64,000 bases of DNA from Sphaerochaeta globosa str. Buddy (GCF_000190435.1 NC_015152.1:1742458-1806457); one strand, 5' to 3'. Positions 16,666-25,861 are shown, numbered from the stretch's first letter. The notes: generated by a model not told the origin, from the letters alone. Translations and numbers: made by a program.

Positions 16666-17775
16666 ATGCAACCTGTAGTGATAGTAAACATTTTTAGTAT
16701 GTTTCCTCTGCTCTTTACCATCTATCTGGCGAAACGGCATCTCTCAGGTTCCCGACAGAATTGGTACTATATTTTTGCATCGGTCATTACCATCATCTTA
16801 CTTTTCTTGGAAATCGTAGGAAGCCTCATCAGCAGAACGCAAACAAACTTTGCCTTGATCATCCACTATCTCAGCTACTCCTTGGGATACGCACTCACTC
16901 CGGCAGTACCTATGGTGATTCTCTTCTATCTCGGATGCTCTACCTGGCCTTTGGCAAAAAAGAACGTATTGTTTATTCCGATGGGACTCAACGTATTACT
17001 GTCCATCCTCTCGATGCAAAGTGGTTGGTACTTTACCATTCTCGCAGACAATACGTATCAGCGAGGCCCCTATTTTTGGCTTGTTACTGCCTTTTCGGCA
17101 TATTATTATGTCTGGATACTGCTCAGACTCCTGCAAATCAGGAAAGAACGAATTGTCCCTTCGAAGTTCCTCATGGGTTTTGTCTATCTCTTGCCCATCA
17201 TCTCAACGGCCTTTCAGATGGCAACCCGCGATGAAATCTTCGTCTTCAGTACGGTGGGAATCTCACTGTTGCTCTACTATCTCATTGTTCAGGAAGCGCA
17301 GTTTGACTACGATGTCCAGACAAAAGTACGCAACAGGGAAGCCTTTGAGCAGGAATTGCTTTCGAAGCAGCATCTTGAACAAGATTATGCTCTGTTTATG
17401 TTCGATGTGAATAATCTAAAACAAACAAATGATATCTGGGGTCATCAGGAAGGGGACAGCCTCTTATACTCGGTTGCCCAAATCATAGCCAAGAGCTTTG
17501 AGCCTGAAGCAAAGGTATTTCGCATCGGAGGCGACGAGTTTTGCGCCATCCTCCCTCTAGCAAAGAAACCAGACCCTGCTTCGTACCAACAAAGAGTTCT
17601 TGCGTCCATTGCAACTGCCAACGAGAGCAGAGTACACCCTATCCGTATTGCGTCCGGGTTTTCGCTGAGCAGCAAGGATGCGGGCATCTCACTGAGAAAA
17701 GCCTTCATCCATGCTGACGAGCAGATGTATCGAAATAAAAACGAGCTGAAACGAATACTACGTGAGCAATCCTGA
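16666..17775 (+). CDS. diguanylate cyclase with seven-helix membrane sensor, 369 aa
   Basis: About seven membrane helices fill residues 3-208, resembling the 7TM sensor modules attached to many signalling domains. A GGDEF domain follows (about 215-366) with the metal-binding Asp in FMFDVNNLKQTND and the intact active loop GGDEF at 288-292. It should make c-di-GMP from two GTP. No RxxD inhibitory site is seen five residues before GGDEF, so product inhibition through that site is unlikely. No c-di-GMP target or EAL partner is nearby. Its 3' end overlaps the convergent TolC-like gene by 18 bp. Confidence 0.9.
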   Translation: MQPVVIVNIFSMFPLLFTIYLAKRHLSGSRQNWYYIFASVITIILLFLEIVGSLISRTQTNFALIIHYLSYSLGYALTPAVPMVILFYLGCSTWPLAKKNVLFIPMGLNVLLSILSMQSGWYFTILADNTYQRGPYFWLVTAFSAYYYVWILLRLLQIRKERIVPSKFLMGFVYLLPIISTAFQMATRDEIFVFSTVGISLLLYYLIVQEAQFDYDVQTKVRNREAFEQELLSKQHLEQDYALFMFDVNNLKQTNDIWGHQEGDSLLYSVAQIIAKSFEPEAKVFRIGGDEFCAILPLAKKPDPASYQQRVLASIATANESRVHPIRIASGFSLSSKDAGISLRKAFIHADEQMYRNKNELKRILREQS

Positions 17776-19311
17776 CAGATGCATTCTCATATACAGAAAT
17801 TCCAACTCCCGAAGCGTTCCTAACACGGTGAACGCTGCCTGCATTCCATCGAGTTCCTTCTGACGAACGAGGGAGGAGTCGGAAAGGCCTGCAGCAAAAC
17901 GAATCTGTTCGGTCTGTAAAAGGATCTGCTTGTTCTCATACTCCTTGAGCTGCAATATCAGGTTCATCCGATACGTGGACAGGTCCTGCTGGAGGGCCCT
18001 GACCTCTGAGGATGCCTTATCGTAAGCTTGTTCCACCTTTGCCTTGGCAGCATACAGTGCCTGTTGTGCACTACTCTGCTGCAAATCCGACGATCGACGG
18101 AAGAGATCGGTTGCACTGAAACTGATCGAGAAGGAAAGTATAGGTTTCGAATCGGAGAACATGCTGGCAAACGATTCGAAAAAGGACGTGTTATTTGAGG
18201 GAATATAGAACGGTGAGATCTGAAACGAGAGTTGGACCTGGGGAGCATCGGACAGAGCATAAAAGCCGCTATCCAAGGTTGCTGAGCGCAGTTCACCTAC
18301 TGCCTGGGTATATTCAGCATTCTCCATCAGATATCTGGTGAGCAGTACATCGCGATTATTTGCCTGTTGTACAAGGGAAGCGAGACTGAAGGAAGAAAGT
18401 GTGAGCTCGGAAGGTAGGGCTTCACCCCAAGTCAATGCAAGAGTCTCTTCGAGTTCCGCTATTTCATATCCCAAGTTTTGGTAGGCGGATACATTCTGAT
18501 AATACGATAGCAACCTGTTCTCAAATGCTTGGGCACTGATAAGGCCTTGCTTCAGGTCTTCTTCAGCCTTCTGAACCAAATCATAGGCGAGACTGGTCCT
18601 TTCAGCGATGAGGTAGCGGTTCTCCAATAGGTTCTGTCGAAGTATAAGCAGCTGCAGATTCTGCAGAACCATCGCCGAAGAGAGCGCCTTCAGGGAAATT
18701 TGGGAGGATTCAAGGGCAAGCAGCTGCTTCTCAAGCTGTTTGGATTGGTAGGCTGTGTCCAGTATCTTCTCTCCTGTCCACAACGGCTGGGAAACGGAGA
18801 GCGAAACTGAAGGAGTTTGCGTCCATGCAGAGGTGGAAAGACTTTCAAACGTTGAGCTTTGCTTTACACTCAGATTCACAACCCCTCCGGTTGGCAGATT
18901 CTGCGTAAGGGTCGATCCAACTGAGAAATTGTGCTTCTGCGTTCTTGTTGTCCCCGGTCCTGATGGTATAGTCGTGTCGCTATACGAATACGGAGTTGCC
19001 GTGATGCCAATCTTGGGTTTCCTGTTCTCCTGGGCAAAATCCAATTGTGCTTGTTGGATGGCTACAACCGAAGCAAGTCGCTTTGCATCGAGGCTGGTTT
19101 GCTGTACCAATTGCTGCAAGGTTGGAGAAAGGGAGAACAGTGAAGGACCTTGGGTTGGAGACCACTCCGAAAGAAAGTCCTGAAGTTTCTTCTCTTCAAA
19201 CTCAGGAAGAGCCAAAGAAGGCACCCCTTGAGTGGACAAATCAGGATACGCTGCCAAAAGAGGCAGACAGACAAGACTTAGTATAAGAATGCTAAGGAAT
19301 TTAGTTTTCAT
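17758..19311 (-). CDS. TolC-like outer-membrane efflux protein, 517 aa
   Basis: Signal peptide (MKTKFLSILI...LLAAYP) followed by the two-repeat, long-helix architecture of outer membrane efflux proteins: extended Gln/Leu/Ala helices such as QKAEEDLKQGLISAQAFENR and AKAKVEQAYDKASSEVRAL, separated by strand segments (GGVVNLSVKQS, PSVSLSVSQPLW). It would form the trimeric exit duct for the RND pump encoded upstream. ATG 19311 overlaps the RND stop (ATGA) and is preceded by AAGGAG. It is the last gene of the adaptor-RND-TolC operon. Confidence 0.9.
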   Translation of the reverse strand: MKTKFLSILILSLVCLPLLAAYPDLSTQGVPSLALPEFEEKKLQDFLSEWSPTQGPSLFSLSPTLQQLVQQTSLDAKRLASVVAIQQAQLDFAQENRKPKIGITATPYSYSDTTIPSGPGTTRTQKHNFSVGSTLTQNLPTGGVVNLSVKQSSTFESLSTSAWTQTPSVSLSVSQPLWTGEKILDTAYQSKQLEKQLLALESSQISLKALSSAMVLQNLQLLILRQNLLENRYLIAERTSLAYDLVQKAEEDLKQGLISAQAFENRLLSYYQNVSAYQNLGYEIAELEETLALTWGEALPSELTLSSFSLASLVQQANNRDVLLTRYLMENAEYTQAVGELRSATLDSGFYALSDAPQVQLSFQISPFYIPSNNTSFFESFASMFSDSKPILSFSISFSATDLFRRSSDLQQSSAQQALYAAKAKVEQAYDKASSEVRALQQDLSTYRMNLILQLKEYENKQILLQTEQIRFAAGLSDSSLVRQKELDGMQAAFTVLGTLRELEFLYMRMHLSGLLT

Positions 19312-22300
19312 GCAGCGCTCCTTCTTGTACGGTCGTAGAGAACACCGTAGAGCAACGGGATGACCAGCAAGGCACTGAGGGTTGAGAAAATAAGGCCCAC
19401 CATGATGGTGCTTGCCATAGGTGACCATACCACCGAATAGCCTCCGATGCCGATGGCAGTAGGGAGCAAACCGGCAATGGTAGTCAGACTGGTAAGCAGA
19501 ATCGGCCGGATTCTGGTGACTGCAGACTCGAAGATTGCTTCCTTCACCGTTTTCCCCTCTGCCCGTAATTCGTTGATGAAACTGATCAAGACGATTGCAT
19601 CGTTGACCGCTACCCCTGCAAGGGCAACAGCACTATAAATGACCGTGGTTGAAAGCGGCGTGCCTGACACAAACAAATACAGCACAACCCCGATGAAAGC
19701 GAAGGGAACGGAAAGGAGAATCAAGAACGGTTGGCTGTAGCTGTTGAACTGCGCTCCGAGGATAAGGTACATCAAGAAAATTCCCAGGACGAAGACCCTA
19801 AGAATATCAATCAGAAGGTTGGAGAAGTCTGCGAACTCACCGCCGACTACCAAGTCGACACCACTAAAGCGCTCATCGAGTTGGGTATCCCAAAGTTGGC
19901 GGATCTGCTCATTGACGGCCTTTTGATCGATATCACCCAGCGCATCGGCTGTGATGGTAATCTCTCGCTTGCCTTCAACCCGGCGAATGGAACCGATTGA
20001 ATTATCCAGTTTGAGGGTTGCCACGCTGGAGATGGGAACCAATCGGCCATCGTCGGTGGGGATAAGAATCTGTTCAAGGTCCTCGAATCGATCAGTCGAC
20101 TTGGAAGCAAACTGAACGATGATGTCGATTTCCTCATTCTCCAAGAAAAAAGTACCTACCGTAATGCCATCGAATCGGGAGCGTAAGTAACTGGCTATGG
20201 TAGAAACGCCAATACCCAGTCGGCTTGCTTGATCCTGATTCACTTCAATACGAAGCACAGGATTACCCGGAACAAAGTCACTCTGAACATTGGAGACATT
20301 CTCAATTCCTGCAAGCGTATTGGAAAGTGTTGCTGCTGCATTGATGATGGGCTGATAGGAGTCTCCGGAGAGCCTGAAACTGAAATCGGATGAGGTGGGA
20401 GGTCCTGTCTGAGCCTTGGTGAAGAGCACTTGTTCTGAGCCACTGAGATAGTAGGTTTCTTTCTTCAGCTCTTCAATGATTTCTTCAATGCCACGCTCTC
20501 TTCCTTGATCTTTTTCTGCTAGGTCAACCGTAATTTGGGCCTGTGTTGTTGTTTGGGAATTTCCCGACCCCCCAATATTGCTGCTGATTGAAAGAATTTC
20601 GCCTTTCCCTACTTTGCTCAGCAACACATCCTCATACGTCTGTACGATGCGGTTGGTTTGGTCCAGGGTGGAACCAAGAGGCGTGGTGATCTCAATATTG
20701 AAGTAACTGTAATCCTCGGCACTGAATAAATCCTGCTTAAGGGTTCCCACCAAGGAGAATACTCCAAGGGTGATCAGAAGAGTTAGGATCAGGTATAAAC
20801 CTTTGCGTTTGTACACCACTTCCAATACCCTACGGTACCGCCCTATGAAGGCATCAAAACGACTTGTCTTTTGCTTTTGCCCGCTCTTTTTCTCCCTAGG
20901 ACCCCATTCTGCATAGTGTGAAGGAAGAAAGAACAAAGCTTCAAACGTACTGACAACCAAGGCGATGGTTACCGTCAGGGGGATGACTCTCAAAAACTTA
21001 CCAATGGTACCGGGAATAATCATAAGCGGTAAAAATGCTGCAACGGTTGTACCGGTTGCTGCAATAATGGGCCAAATAACTTGGTTTACCCCTAAAATAG
21101 CGGCATCGTGGCGCTTCATTCCCAAGCTCTGCAGCCTGTAGGAGTTTTCAATAATGACAATACCGTGGTCGACGATCAAACCAAGAACAAGCACCAGACC
21201 AAAGAGTGTATTGGTGTTGATGGTCTCCCCCAACAAATCCAGAACCAGGAACGTCAGGGCAAACGTAACGGGAATACCCAAAGCGGTGACGAGGGAGTTT
21301 CTCACCCCGATGAACAAACTGAGAATAAGAACGAGCAGGACCAATCCCATAAGAGCATTGGAAGAAAGCACCGAGAGGCTTGAGGCGATCTGGACGGTTG
21401 AATCGTTGAACAGCGTAAGAGTCGCCCCGCTTTGCTGTTGCTGTTCTTCAACGATTGTACGAACCATATCAACAATGGCGACTGAGTTGCCCTTCACCAC
21501 CTTGGTTACCCGAAGGCTTACAGAAGGACTGCCGTTGAATCGATTGAAGGGAGTATCCTTCTCAAAGCCATCAATGACCTGGGCGACATCGCTGACTCTG
21601 ATGATACCCTCACCTTGGTTCGAGCGCCGCACGATGACGCTGTTGATATCAGCAACCTCACGAATGGAGCCCAGGGTCCTCAACAGGTATTCCCGACTTT
21701 GTGTCGTTAAATTTCCACTGGGTACCGATCGATTTTGCTCGGAGATGGAGCGGACAACCTCGTTTACACTCAAGCCAAGGGAAGCCAACATGACTGGATC
21801 CATCTGAACTTGGATTTGGCGCTCGGGCAGTCCAATAATCTCTACATCAGCGACATCACCGACCTTCAATATTTCATTCTGTAACGAGAGAGCCTGTTCC
21901 CGTAAATCCTGATACGGAAGGTTTCCACTGATAATTACTTCAATTACGGGCAAAAAGTCAGACGAAGAGAAGTCATCCAGGATTGCCGGCAGGGTTCCAT
22001 CAGGCAAGGTTACTTGACTGAACCGTGTTTGAGCATCCTGAAACAAGGATTTGAAGAGTTGGTCATCGATGCCGTCGTCGAATTCAACGCGCACGACAGA
22101 AAGGCCTTCACTGGTAGTGGAGCTTATCTGCTTAAGCCTGTCCATCCCTTGGAATGCATTCTCTACCGGAATGGTGACTGATGCTTCCATGTCCTCAGAT
22201 GCAACCCCTGGATACGGTACAATGACATTGACCCAGTAAAAAGGAACCTCGGCAAACTGTTCCTGGGGTAGACTAATCAAGGAGAAAAGCCCAAGAGCCA

Positions 22301-22385
22301 ATACCGTGACCATGAGAATATTGATAAGTACCGGCTTGGTTACGGAGAACCTGCCTATGGTAAAGCGATTTGTGTTTTCGTCCAT
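19308..22385 (-). CDS. RND-family efflux pump (AcrB/HAE1 class), 1025 aa
   Basis: Full-length resistance-nodulation-division exporter: first helix at 16-38, large periplasmic loops (about 40-335 and 555-860), and two six-helix bundles. Family segments include VPYPGVASEDMEASV near residue 57 and GIPVTFALTFLVLDLLG. The proton-relay pair in TM4, Asp407/Asp408 in AcrB, reads VDHG here (Asp406, His407). The TM10 position carries AVNDAIVL instead of the AcrB Lys region. So the proton-relay set is altered, though one Asp is kept. GGAGCAGGG precedes the ATG. It lies between the adaptor (9-bp gap) and TolC-like gene, forming a complete tripartite pump. Substrate unknown. Confidence 0.93.
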   Translation of the reverse strand: MDENTNRFTIGRFSVTKPVLINILMVTVLALGLFSLISLPQEQFAEVPFYWVNVIVPYPGVASEDMEASVTIPVENAFQGMDRLKQISSTTSEGLSVVRVEFDDGIDDQLFKSLFQDAQTRFSQVTLPDGTLPAILDDFSSSDFLPVIEVIISGNLPYQDLREQALSLQNEILKVGDVADVEIIGLPERQIQVQMDPVMLASLGLSVNEVVRSISEQNRSVPSGNLTTQSREYLLRTLGSIREVADINSVIVRRSNQGEGIIRVSDVAQVIDGFEKDTPFNRFNGSPSVSLRVTKVVKGNSVAIVDMVRTIVEEQQQQSGATLTLFNDSTVQIASSLSVLSSNALMGLVLLVLILSLFIGVRNSLVTALGIPVTFALTFLVLDLLGETINTNTLFGLVLVLGLIVDHGIVIIENSYRLQSLGMKRHDAAILGVNQVIWPIIAATGTTVAAFLPLMIIPGTIGKFLRVIPLTVTIALVVSTFEALFFLPSHYAEWGPREKKSGQKQKTSRFDAFIGRYRRVLEVVYKRKGLYLILTLLITLGVFSLVGTLKQDLFSAEDYSYFNIEITTPLGSTLDQTNRIVQTYEDVLLSKVGKGEILSISSNIGGSGNSQTTTQAQITVDLAEKDQGRERGIEEIIEELKKETYYLSGSEQVLFTKAQTGPPTSSDFSFRLSGDSYQPIINAAATLSNTLAGIENVSNVQSDFVPGNPVLRIEVNQDQASRLGIGVSTIASYLRSRFDGITVGTFFLENEEIDIIVQFASKSTDRFEDLEQILIPTDDGRLVPISSVATLKLDNSIGSIRRVEGKREITITADALGDIDQKAVNEQIRQLWDTQLDERFSGVDLVVGGEFADFSNLLIDILRVFVLGIFLMYLILGAQFNSYSQPFLILLSVPFAFIGVVLYLFVSGTPLSTTVIYSAVALAGVAVNDAIVLISFINELRAEGKTVKEAIFESAVTRIRPILLTSLTTIAGLLPTAIGIGGYSVVWSPMASTIMVGLIFSTLSALLVIPLLYGVLYDRTRRSAA

Positions 22386-22394
22386 ACCCTGCTC

Positions 22395-23486
22395 CTACAA
22401 GCCTTGGCTGCTAATCGAGCTGCCGTCGACTATACGAGAGAGAGCACTGACCAATACCTTCTTATCTGAAAGATTTAAGGCAGGATCTACACTCTGTATT
22501 GCAGTCTGGTCACCAAACTGATCGATAATCTGAATTTCAACAAGCTGTGCCGTATTATTTTGCGCTACGAATACATACGTTGTATCATTGCGGTCAACGA
22601 TTGCGGCATTGGGGACTAAGGTATAGACAGGAGCATCAGCATTATAGATGGTAACCTGGGCGGTAATACCTGCCCTGATCAAATCCACTCGAGGATTCTC
22701 AAAGTCGACGTACACTGTCCAGCTGCCGGTTCTGCTGTCACTGGAAGCACTGATGGCACTGACAGATCCTTGTGCTGTTATGGTTTCAGTTGGAGTTGCA
22801 ATGACTATGTCGGCTTTCGCTCCTTCCTTGATCAGAAAAAGCTGGGATTGCCCTACTGCAAGGGTTACTCTGAGATGAGCCAGGTCGACAATACGTGCCA
22901 CCTGGGTACCTGATGTCAGTAGATCGCCGACAACCAGTTTCGCAACCTCAGCCACACTCCCCGCTATGGGAGTGGTAATACTCATGTTCGACAGAGTATT
23001 GCGGGCATTCTGCAACTGGGCTGATAGACCGTCTGCCGTCGAGCGGGAGCTATTGAGGGCGGACAGTGAAATAGCCCCTTTTGCATAGAGCTGTTCATTG
23101 ACGCCAAGTTCCTTCTGGGCATTCTCACTCTGTTTCTCGAGCTGGCTCAACGTAAGATTGGCTACCTTGTCATCGAGCTCGATCAACACATCACCTTTTT
23201 GCAAGGTACTTCCCAGCGTTACCTGAATTGTATTGATCTCACCGCTCGTGCGTGCTTTCACACTTACTTCCTGCTGGCCTTGAATTGTCCCGCTGCCAAC
23301 AACCTTGTCACGCAAAGCCTTGGTCTGCACCGCAACCGCTGACGAGACAATTTGGGTATAGTCCGTCGCTGAAGCAACCACTTCGACTGCAACAGGATCT
23401 TCCTGTTGTGCCTTTGCACACGAAGTTGCCAACATCATAATGGCCACCAAGGGGAGAATCCAGCGAACCGATTGCCTCAACTGCAT
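22395..23486 (-). CDS. RND efflux periplasmic adaptor, lipoprotein, 363 aa
   Basis: Lipoprotein signal peptide with lipobox LATSC (Cys at about 23), then the membrane-fusion-protein order: a barrel-sandwich half (VVGSGTIQGQQEVSVKARTSGEI), an alpha-hairpin (LSQLEKQSENAQKEL and following), the second lipoyl half (ITTPIAGSVAEVAKLVVGDLL), then beta-barrel and membrane-proximal domains. It joins the RND pump to the TolC-like duct. GAGG precedes the ATG. First gene of the operon, with a promoter and a 6-bp inverted repeat upstream. Confidence 0.92.
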   Translation of the reverse strand: MQLRQSVRWILPLVAIMMLATSCAKAQQEDPVAVEVVASATDYTQIVSSAVAVQTKALRDKVVGSGTIQGQQEVSVKARTSGEINTIQVTLGSTLQKGDVLIELDDKVANLTLSQLEKQSENAQKELGVNEQLYAKGAISLSALNSSRSTADGLSAQLQNARNTLSNMSITTPIAGSVAEVAKLVVGDLLTSGTQVARIVDLAHLRVTLAVGQSQLFLIKEGAKADIVIATPTETITAQGSVSAISASSDSRTGSWTVYVDFENPRVDLIRAGITAQVTIYNADAPVYTLVPNAAIVDRNDTTYVFVAQNNTAQLVEIQIIDQFGDQTAIQSVDPALNLSDKKVLVSALSRIVDGSSISSQGL

Positions 23487-23531
23487 ACATACCTCAAATG
23501 GGAAAATAGTTTTTAGGAATTAGTTTCAATA

Positions 23532-23573
23532 AGTATACAGATAATAATTTCCCTAGACAAGAGAAGCCTTGTC
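23532..23573 (-). promoter_or_regulatory. promoter and operator-like repeat of the efflux operon
   Basis: On the minus strand TTGTCT (23555-23560), a 17-bp spacer and TATACT (23532-23537). An inverted repeat GACAAG-N6-CTTGTC (23556-23573) overlaps the -35 box, the usual place for a repressor site on a drug-efflux operon. No regulator gene is adjacent. Confidence 0.6.
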
Positions 23574-23587
23574 CATTGGTCCTCTGC

Positions 23588-23616
23588 TTGCAGTTTACTA
23601 AAACTTCTTGTATAAT
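23588..23616 (+). promoter_or_regulatory. promoter of the cation-efflux gene
   Basis: TTGCAG (23588-23593), a 17-bp spacer and a perfect TATAAT (23611-23616). The transcript would start near 23623 and carry a leader of about 110 bases. Confidence 0.65.
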
Positions 23617-23630
23617 AACCATATAGCTTT

Positions 23631-23717
23631 CAGCACACCATCTCACTATTCCCATTTTATTGTGTGAATACTCCGTGCCTATGACGGAGAATCAGAGGAG
23701 TAACCATACGAGTGCTG
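23631..23717 (+). promoter_or_regulatory. structured mRNA leader with competing pairings
   Basis: CAGCAC (23631-23636) can pair over a long range with GTGCTG (23712-23717). The overlapping CACAC (23634-23638) can instead pair with GTGTG (23662-23666). A third hairpin CTCCGT/ACGGAG (23671-23676 with 23684-23689) is compatible with either. GAGGAG (23695-23700) lies inside, 33 bases before the ATG at 23734. The two exclusive pairings look switch-like, but I do not recognise a known riboswitch class. Confidence 0.4.
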
Positions 23718-23733
23718 GGCTTACAAACACCCT

Positions 23734-24666
23734 ATGCGTACCAAAACACGAGAAATTGCAATCCTTCGTTTCACAACCTTTGTGTGTCTATTCTTCGGCA
23801 TATTGGGAGTGGCGGCTTCCCAGCTCGCCCACTCACGCTCGCTGCTTCTGGACGGACTCTACTCACTCATTCAAAGCCTGTTCATTCTTGGATCCGGGCG
23901 TATCGTTTCGTTGCTGTTTACCAGTGACGACCAACGATTTCCTTTTGGCTTTGCCGCTTTTGAGCCCTTCTTTCTGGTTATCCGGTCACTGACACTGCTG
24001 ATTATGGTCCTTAGCATCGGATTCTCAGCGTTCCTCTCACTTTTCAATGGTGGGTATGCAATATCCGTAGACATCGCCCTGCCGATCTCAGTCCTTTCAC
24101 TGCTGGTCTGTGCCGTGGTGTACAGCATCCTCAAGCGAGAAGCAACCAAACTGAACAGCCCGGTGCTCAGAGCTGAGAGCAAAGCTTGGTTGCTGGATAC
24201 ACTGCTCAGTTTTGCTTCAATGTCGGCGATGGTGATCGCTCAAATAGCACTAAGATTTTCCTTTTCCGGATTGATGCGATACATCGACCCATGCTTAACT
24301 CTAGGATTCCTAATCTGCGTGATTCCACTCTTGACCAAGGATTTGGTCCAGTACAGCAAGGAACTCTTGGGAGCTGCCCCAACAAGCTCGACCCAGACAG
24401 CCTTGGAAAAGATTGCGTACAGATTCGTTCGCAAGTATGACTTTTTGAAAGCCGAAGTATTTGCATCCAAACAGGGTAGATCCTTGAATGTACTCATGTA
24501 TGTCTTCTTGAAAGAAGAACGACCACTGTTGCAGCTCGATGCCATCCGCTTGGAAATGCTCAAGGCTCTCTATACCTATAGCAACTGGTGTGAAGCCGAC
24601 ATCATTTTCACCCTTGACGACCGATGGGTGGACTACAACACCTTACCCTCATTGCAGGAAGCTTGA
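23734..24666 (+). CDS. CDF-like cation efflux protein (COG3965-type), 310 aa
   Basis: Six hydrophobic helices in residues 8-205 followed by a cytoplasmic C-terminal domain (about 210-310), as in cation diffusion facilitators. TM2 reads SRSLLLDGLYSLIQS and TM5 RAESKAWLLDTLLS. Compared with YiiP, only one Asp per helix of the four metal ligands (D45, D49, H153, D157) is retained. That is the pattern I recall for the divergent COG3965 group. Export of a divalent metal is the family role; specificity is open. No Shine-Dalgarno sits at the ATG. An in-frame TAA 33 bases upstream rules out a much longer protein. The 3' end overlaps the esterase gene by 18 bp, tail to tail. Confidence 0.8.
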   Translation: MRTKTREIAILRFTTFVCLFFGILGVAASQLAHSRSLLLDGLYSLIQSLFILGSGRIVSLLFTSDDQRFPFGFAAFEPFFLVIRSLTLLIMVLSIGFSAFLSLFNGGYAISVDIALPISVLSLLVCAVVYSILKREATKLNSPVLRAESKAWLLDTLLSFASMSAMVIAQIALRFSFSGLMRYIDPCLTLGFLICVIPLLTKDLVQYSKELLGAAPTSSTQTALEKIAYRFVRKYDFLKAEVFASKQGRSLNVLMYVFLKEERPLLQLDAIRLEMLKALYTYSNWCEADIIFTLDDRWVDYNTLPSLQEA

Positions 24667-25410
24667 GAGCACTCTTGGCAAAGCGGCATCCCAGAAAGCC
24701 CACGTATGGGCGCCGCTTCTCTCTTCATACGTGATTTGTAGCTTGTCAGCGAACGTCTTAACAAATCGTTTGGTATCCTCATACAGAAAGTCTTCCGTCC
24801 CACAGGTGACGTAGAGCTTTGGCTGTACCGATGCAAGGGAATCGGCAAGGGCAAACAAGTCGTCCTCACTGCCTGAAAGGCACGCTATCGGCCCAAAGGT
24901 ATTCTCAAATTCCGAAGGGAATGGGAGCTTTTCATCCGTAAGTCGGTTGGCGAGCGAGACCAAATCGAGGGCACCGCTCATACTTGCGGCAAAGCCATAC
25001 TGCATAGGTTTGGTCAGTGCTGCCTTAAGCGCTCCATACCCGCCCATTGAAAGCCCCGCAATGGCGGTATCCTCAGCCTTGGTGCTGATCGGCAGGAGCT
25101 TGGCAAGCAAACGGGGAAGCTCCTCGGTCAGAAAAGTGAAGTAGGGATATCCCTTCTTCTGGTCAGTGTAAAAACTTCTGCCTACCGAGGGCATAACAAC
25201 TACTAGTTCCAAGTTCTGTACGTATCGCTCGATATGCGAGTTTCTGAGGTAGCTGGTCTCATTTTGCTTCAGTCCATGCAGTAAATAGAGCACCTTGTAC
25301 GGTCCTGGACCTACACTAGGACTGCGTTCGCATTTCTGCGGTACAATAATTTGAACAGCAGTATCTACTTTCAGGACATCAGAGAAAAAATCGAGCCGAA
25401 TGAGCGCCAT
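24649..25410 (-). CDS. alpha/beta-hydrolase esterase (FrmB / tributyrin esterase type), 253 aa
   Basis: Esterase-D family hydrolase (COG0627). LYLLHGLKQNE carries the oxyanion-side HG motif (about residues 42-52), the nucleophile elbow is GLSMGGYG with Ser at about 119, and the catalytic His lies in GAHTWAFWD (about 233-241). No signal peptide, so cytosolic. Family members hydrolyse S-formylglutathione or short-chain acyl esters. Nothing nearby points to formaldehyde metabolism, so a general acylesterase is the safer call. Confidence 0.88.
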   Translation of the reverse strand: MALIRLDFFSDVLKVDTAVQIIVPQKCERSPSVGPGPYKVLYLLHGLKQNETSYLRNSHIERYVQNLELVVVMPSVGRSFYTDQKKGYPYFTFLTEELPRLLAKLLPISTKAEDTAIAGLSMGGYGALKAALTKPMQYGFAASMSGALDLVSLANRLTDEKLPFPSEFENTFGPIACLSGSEDDLFALADSLASVQPKLYVTCGTEDFLYEDTKRFVKTFADKLQITYEERSGAHTWAFWDAALPRVLSSFLQ

Positions 25411-25525
25411 GGCTGCCTCCAGGTTGGGAGCAACTGTATCGCATTTTCTCTCAAAAAGCCACCCGATACGGTTCTGTAATCTTTACGAAGTCTGATTGTT
25501 CTAGCTTTGTAGGGGGAGAAAGCAG

Positions 25526-25861
25526 ATGCGAAGTATTTCACATATAAGACAACATAGCGTTGCTGTATTCATTGTCTGCTCCCTTCTGCTCAGTGGCTGC
25601 GGCGTGTACAGCAAGGTGCCATCGGTTACTCCCCAAGCACAAGAATGGGAAGGTCCCCTGCTTGACCGGGCGGATATGGAGCATGTGCACATCGTGGTAA
25701 AACCCCGCGAGAAAACCATTGTCCTCAACCTCGATGAGTTGGATGCCGACCTTTCTCTGTTGTCAACGTACATCGATACCAAAGAAAACCAGCACACCCT
25801 CCCTGTCAGTGACAGGGGAGAGTACGTGCTGGTAATCCAAAAGCAACAGGAAATTGATTAG
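25526..25861 (+). CDS. small lipoprotein, 111 aa
   Basis: Signal peptide with lipobox LLSGC (Cys at about 25) and a short mature domain of some 85 residues containing HVHIVVKPREKTIVLNLDEL. I do not recognise a family. The gene is divergent from the esterase and convergent with the ABC ATPase gene, overlapping its stop by 4 bp. AGGGGGAG lies 6 bases before the ATG. Confidence 0.7.
   Translation: MRSISHIRQHSVAVFIVCSLLLSGCGVYSKVPSVTPQAQEWEGPLLDRADMEHVHIVVKPREKTIVLNLDELDADLSLLSTYIDTKENQHTLPVSDRGEYVLVIQKQQEID

Noticed and set aside
23695-23720. yybP-ykoY (manganese) riboswitch in the CDF-like leader
   Set aside because: GAGGAGTA is loosely like the conserved GGGGAGTA element, but the second conserved block and the four-way layout are not seen.
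23712-23927. A 71-codon frame starting GTG after GAGGAG, overlapping the CDF-like gene out of frame
   Set aside because: It has a good ribosome site but its product is not protein-like (many Ser, Arg and Trp/His without pattern) and it runs inside a clear transporter gene. It could at most be a leader peptide.
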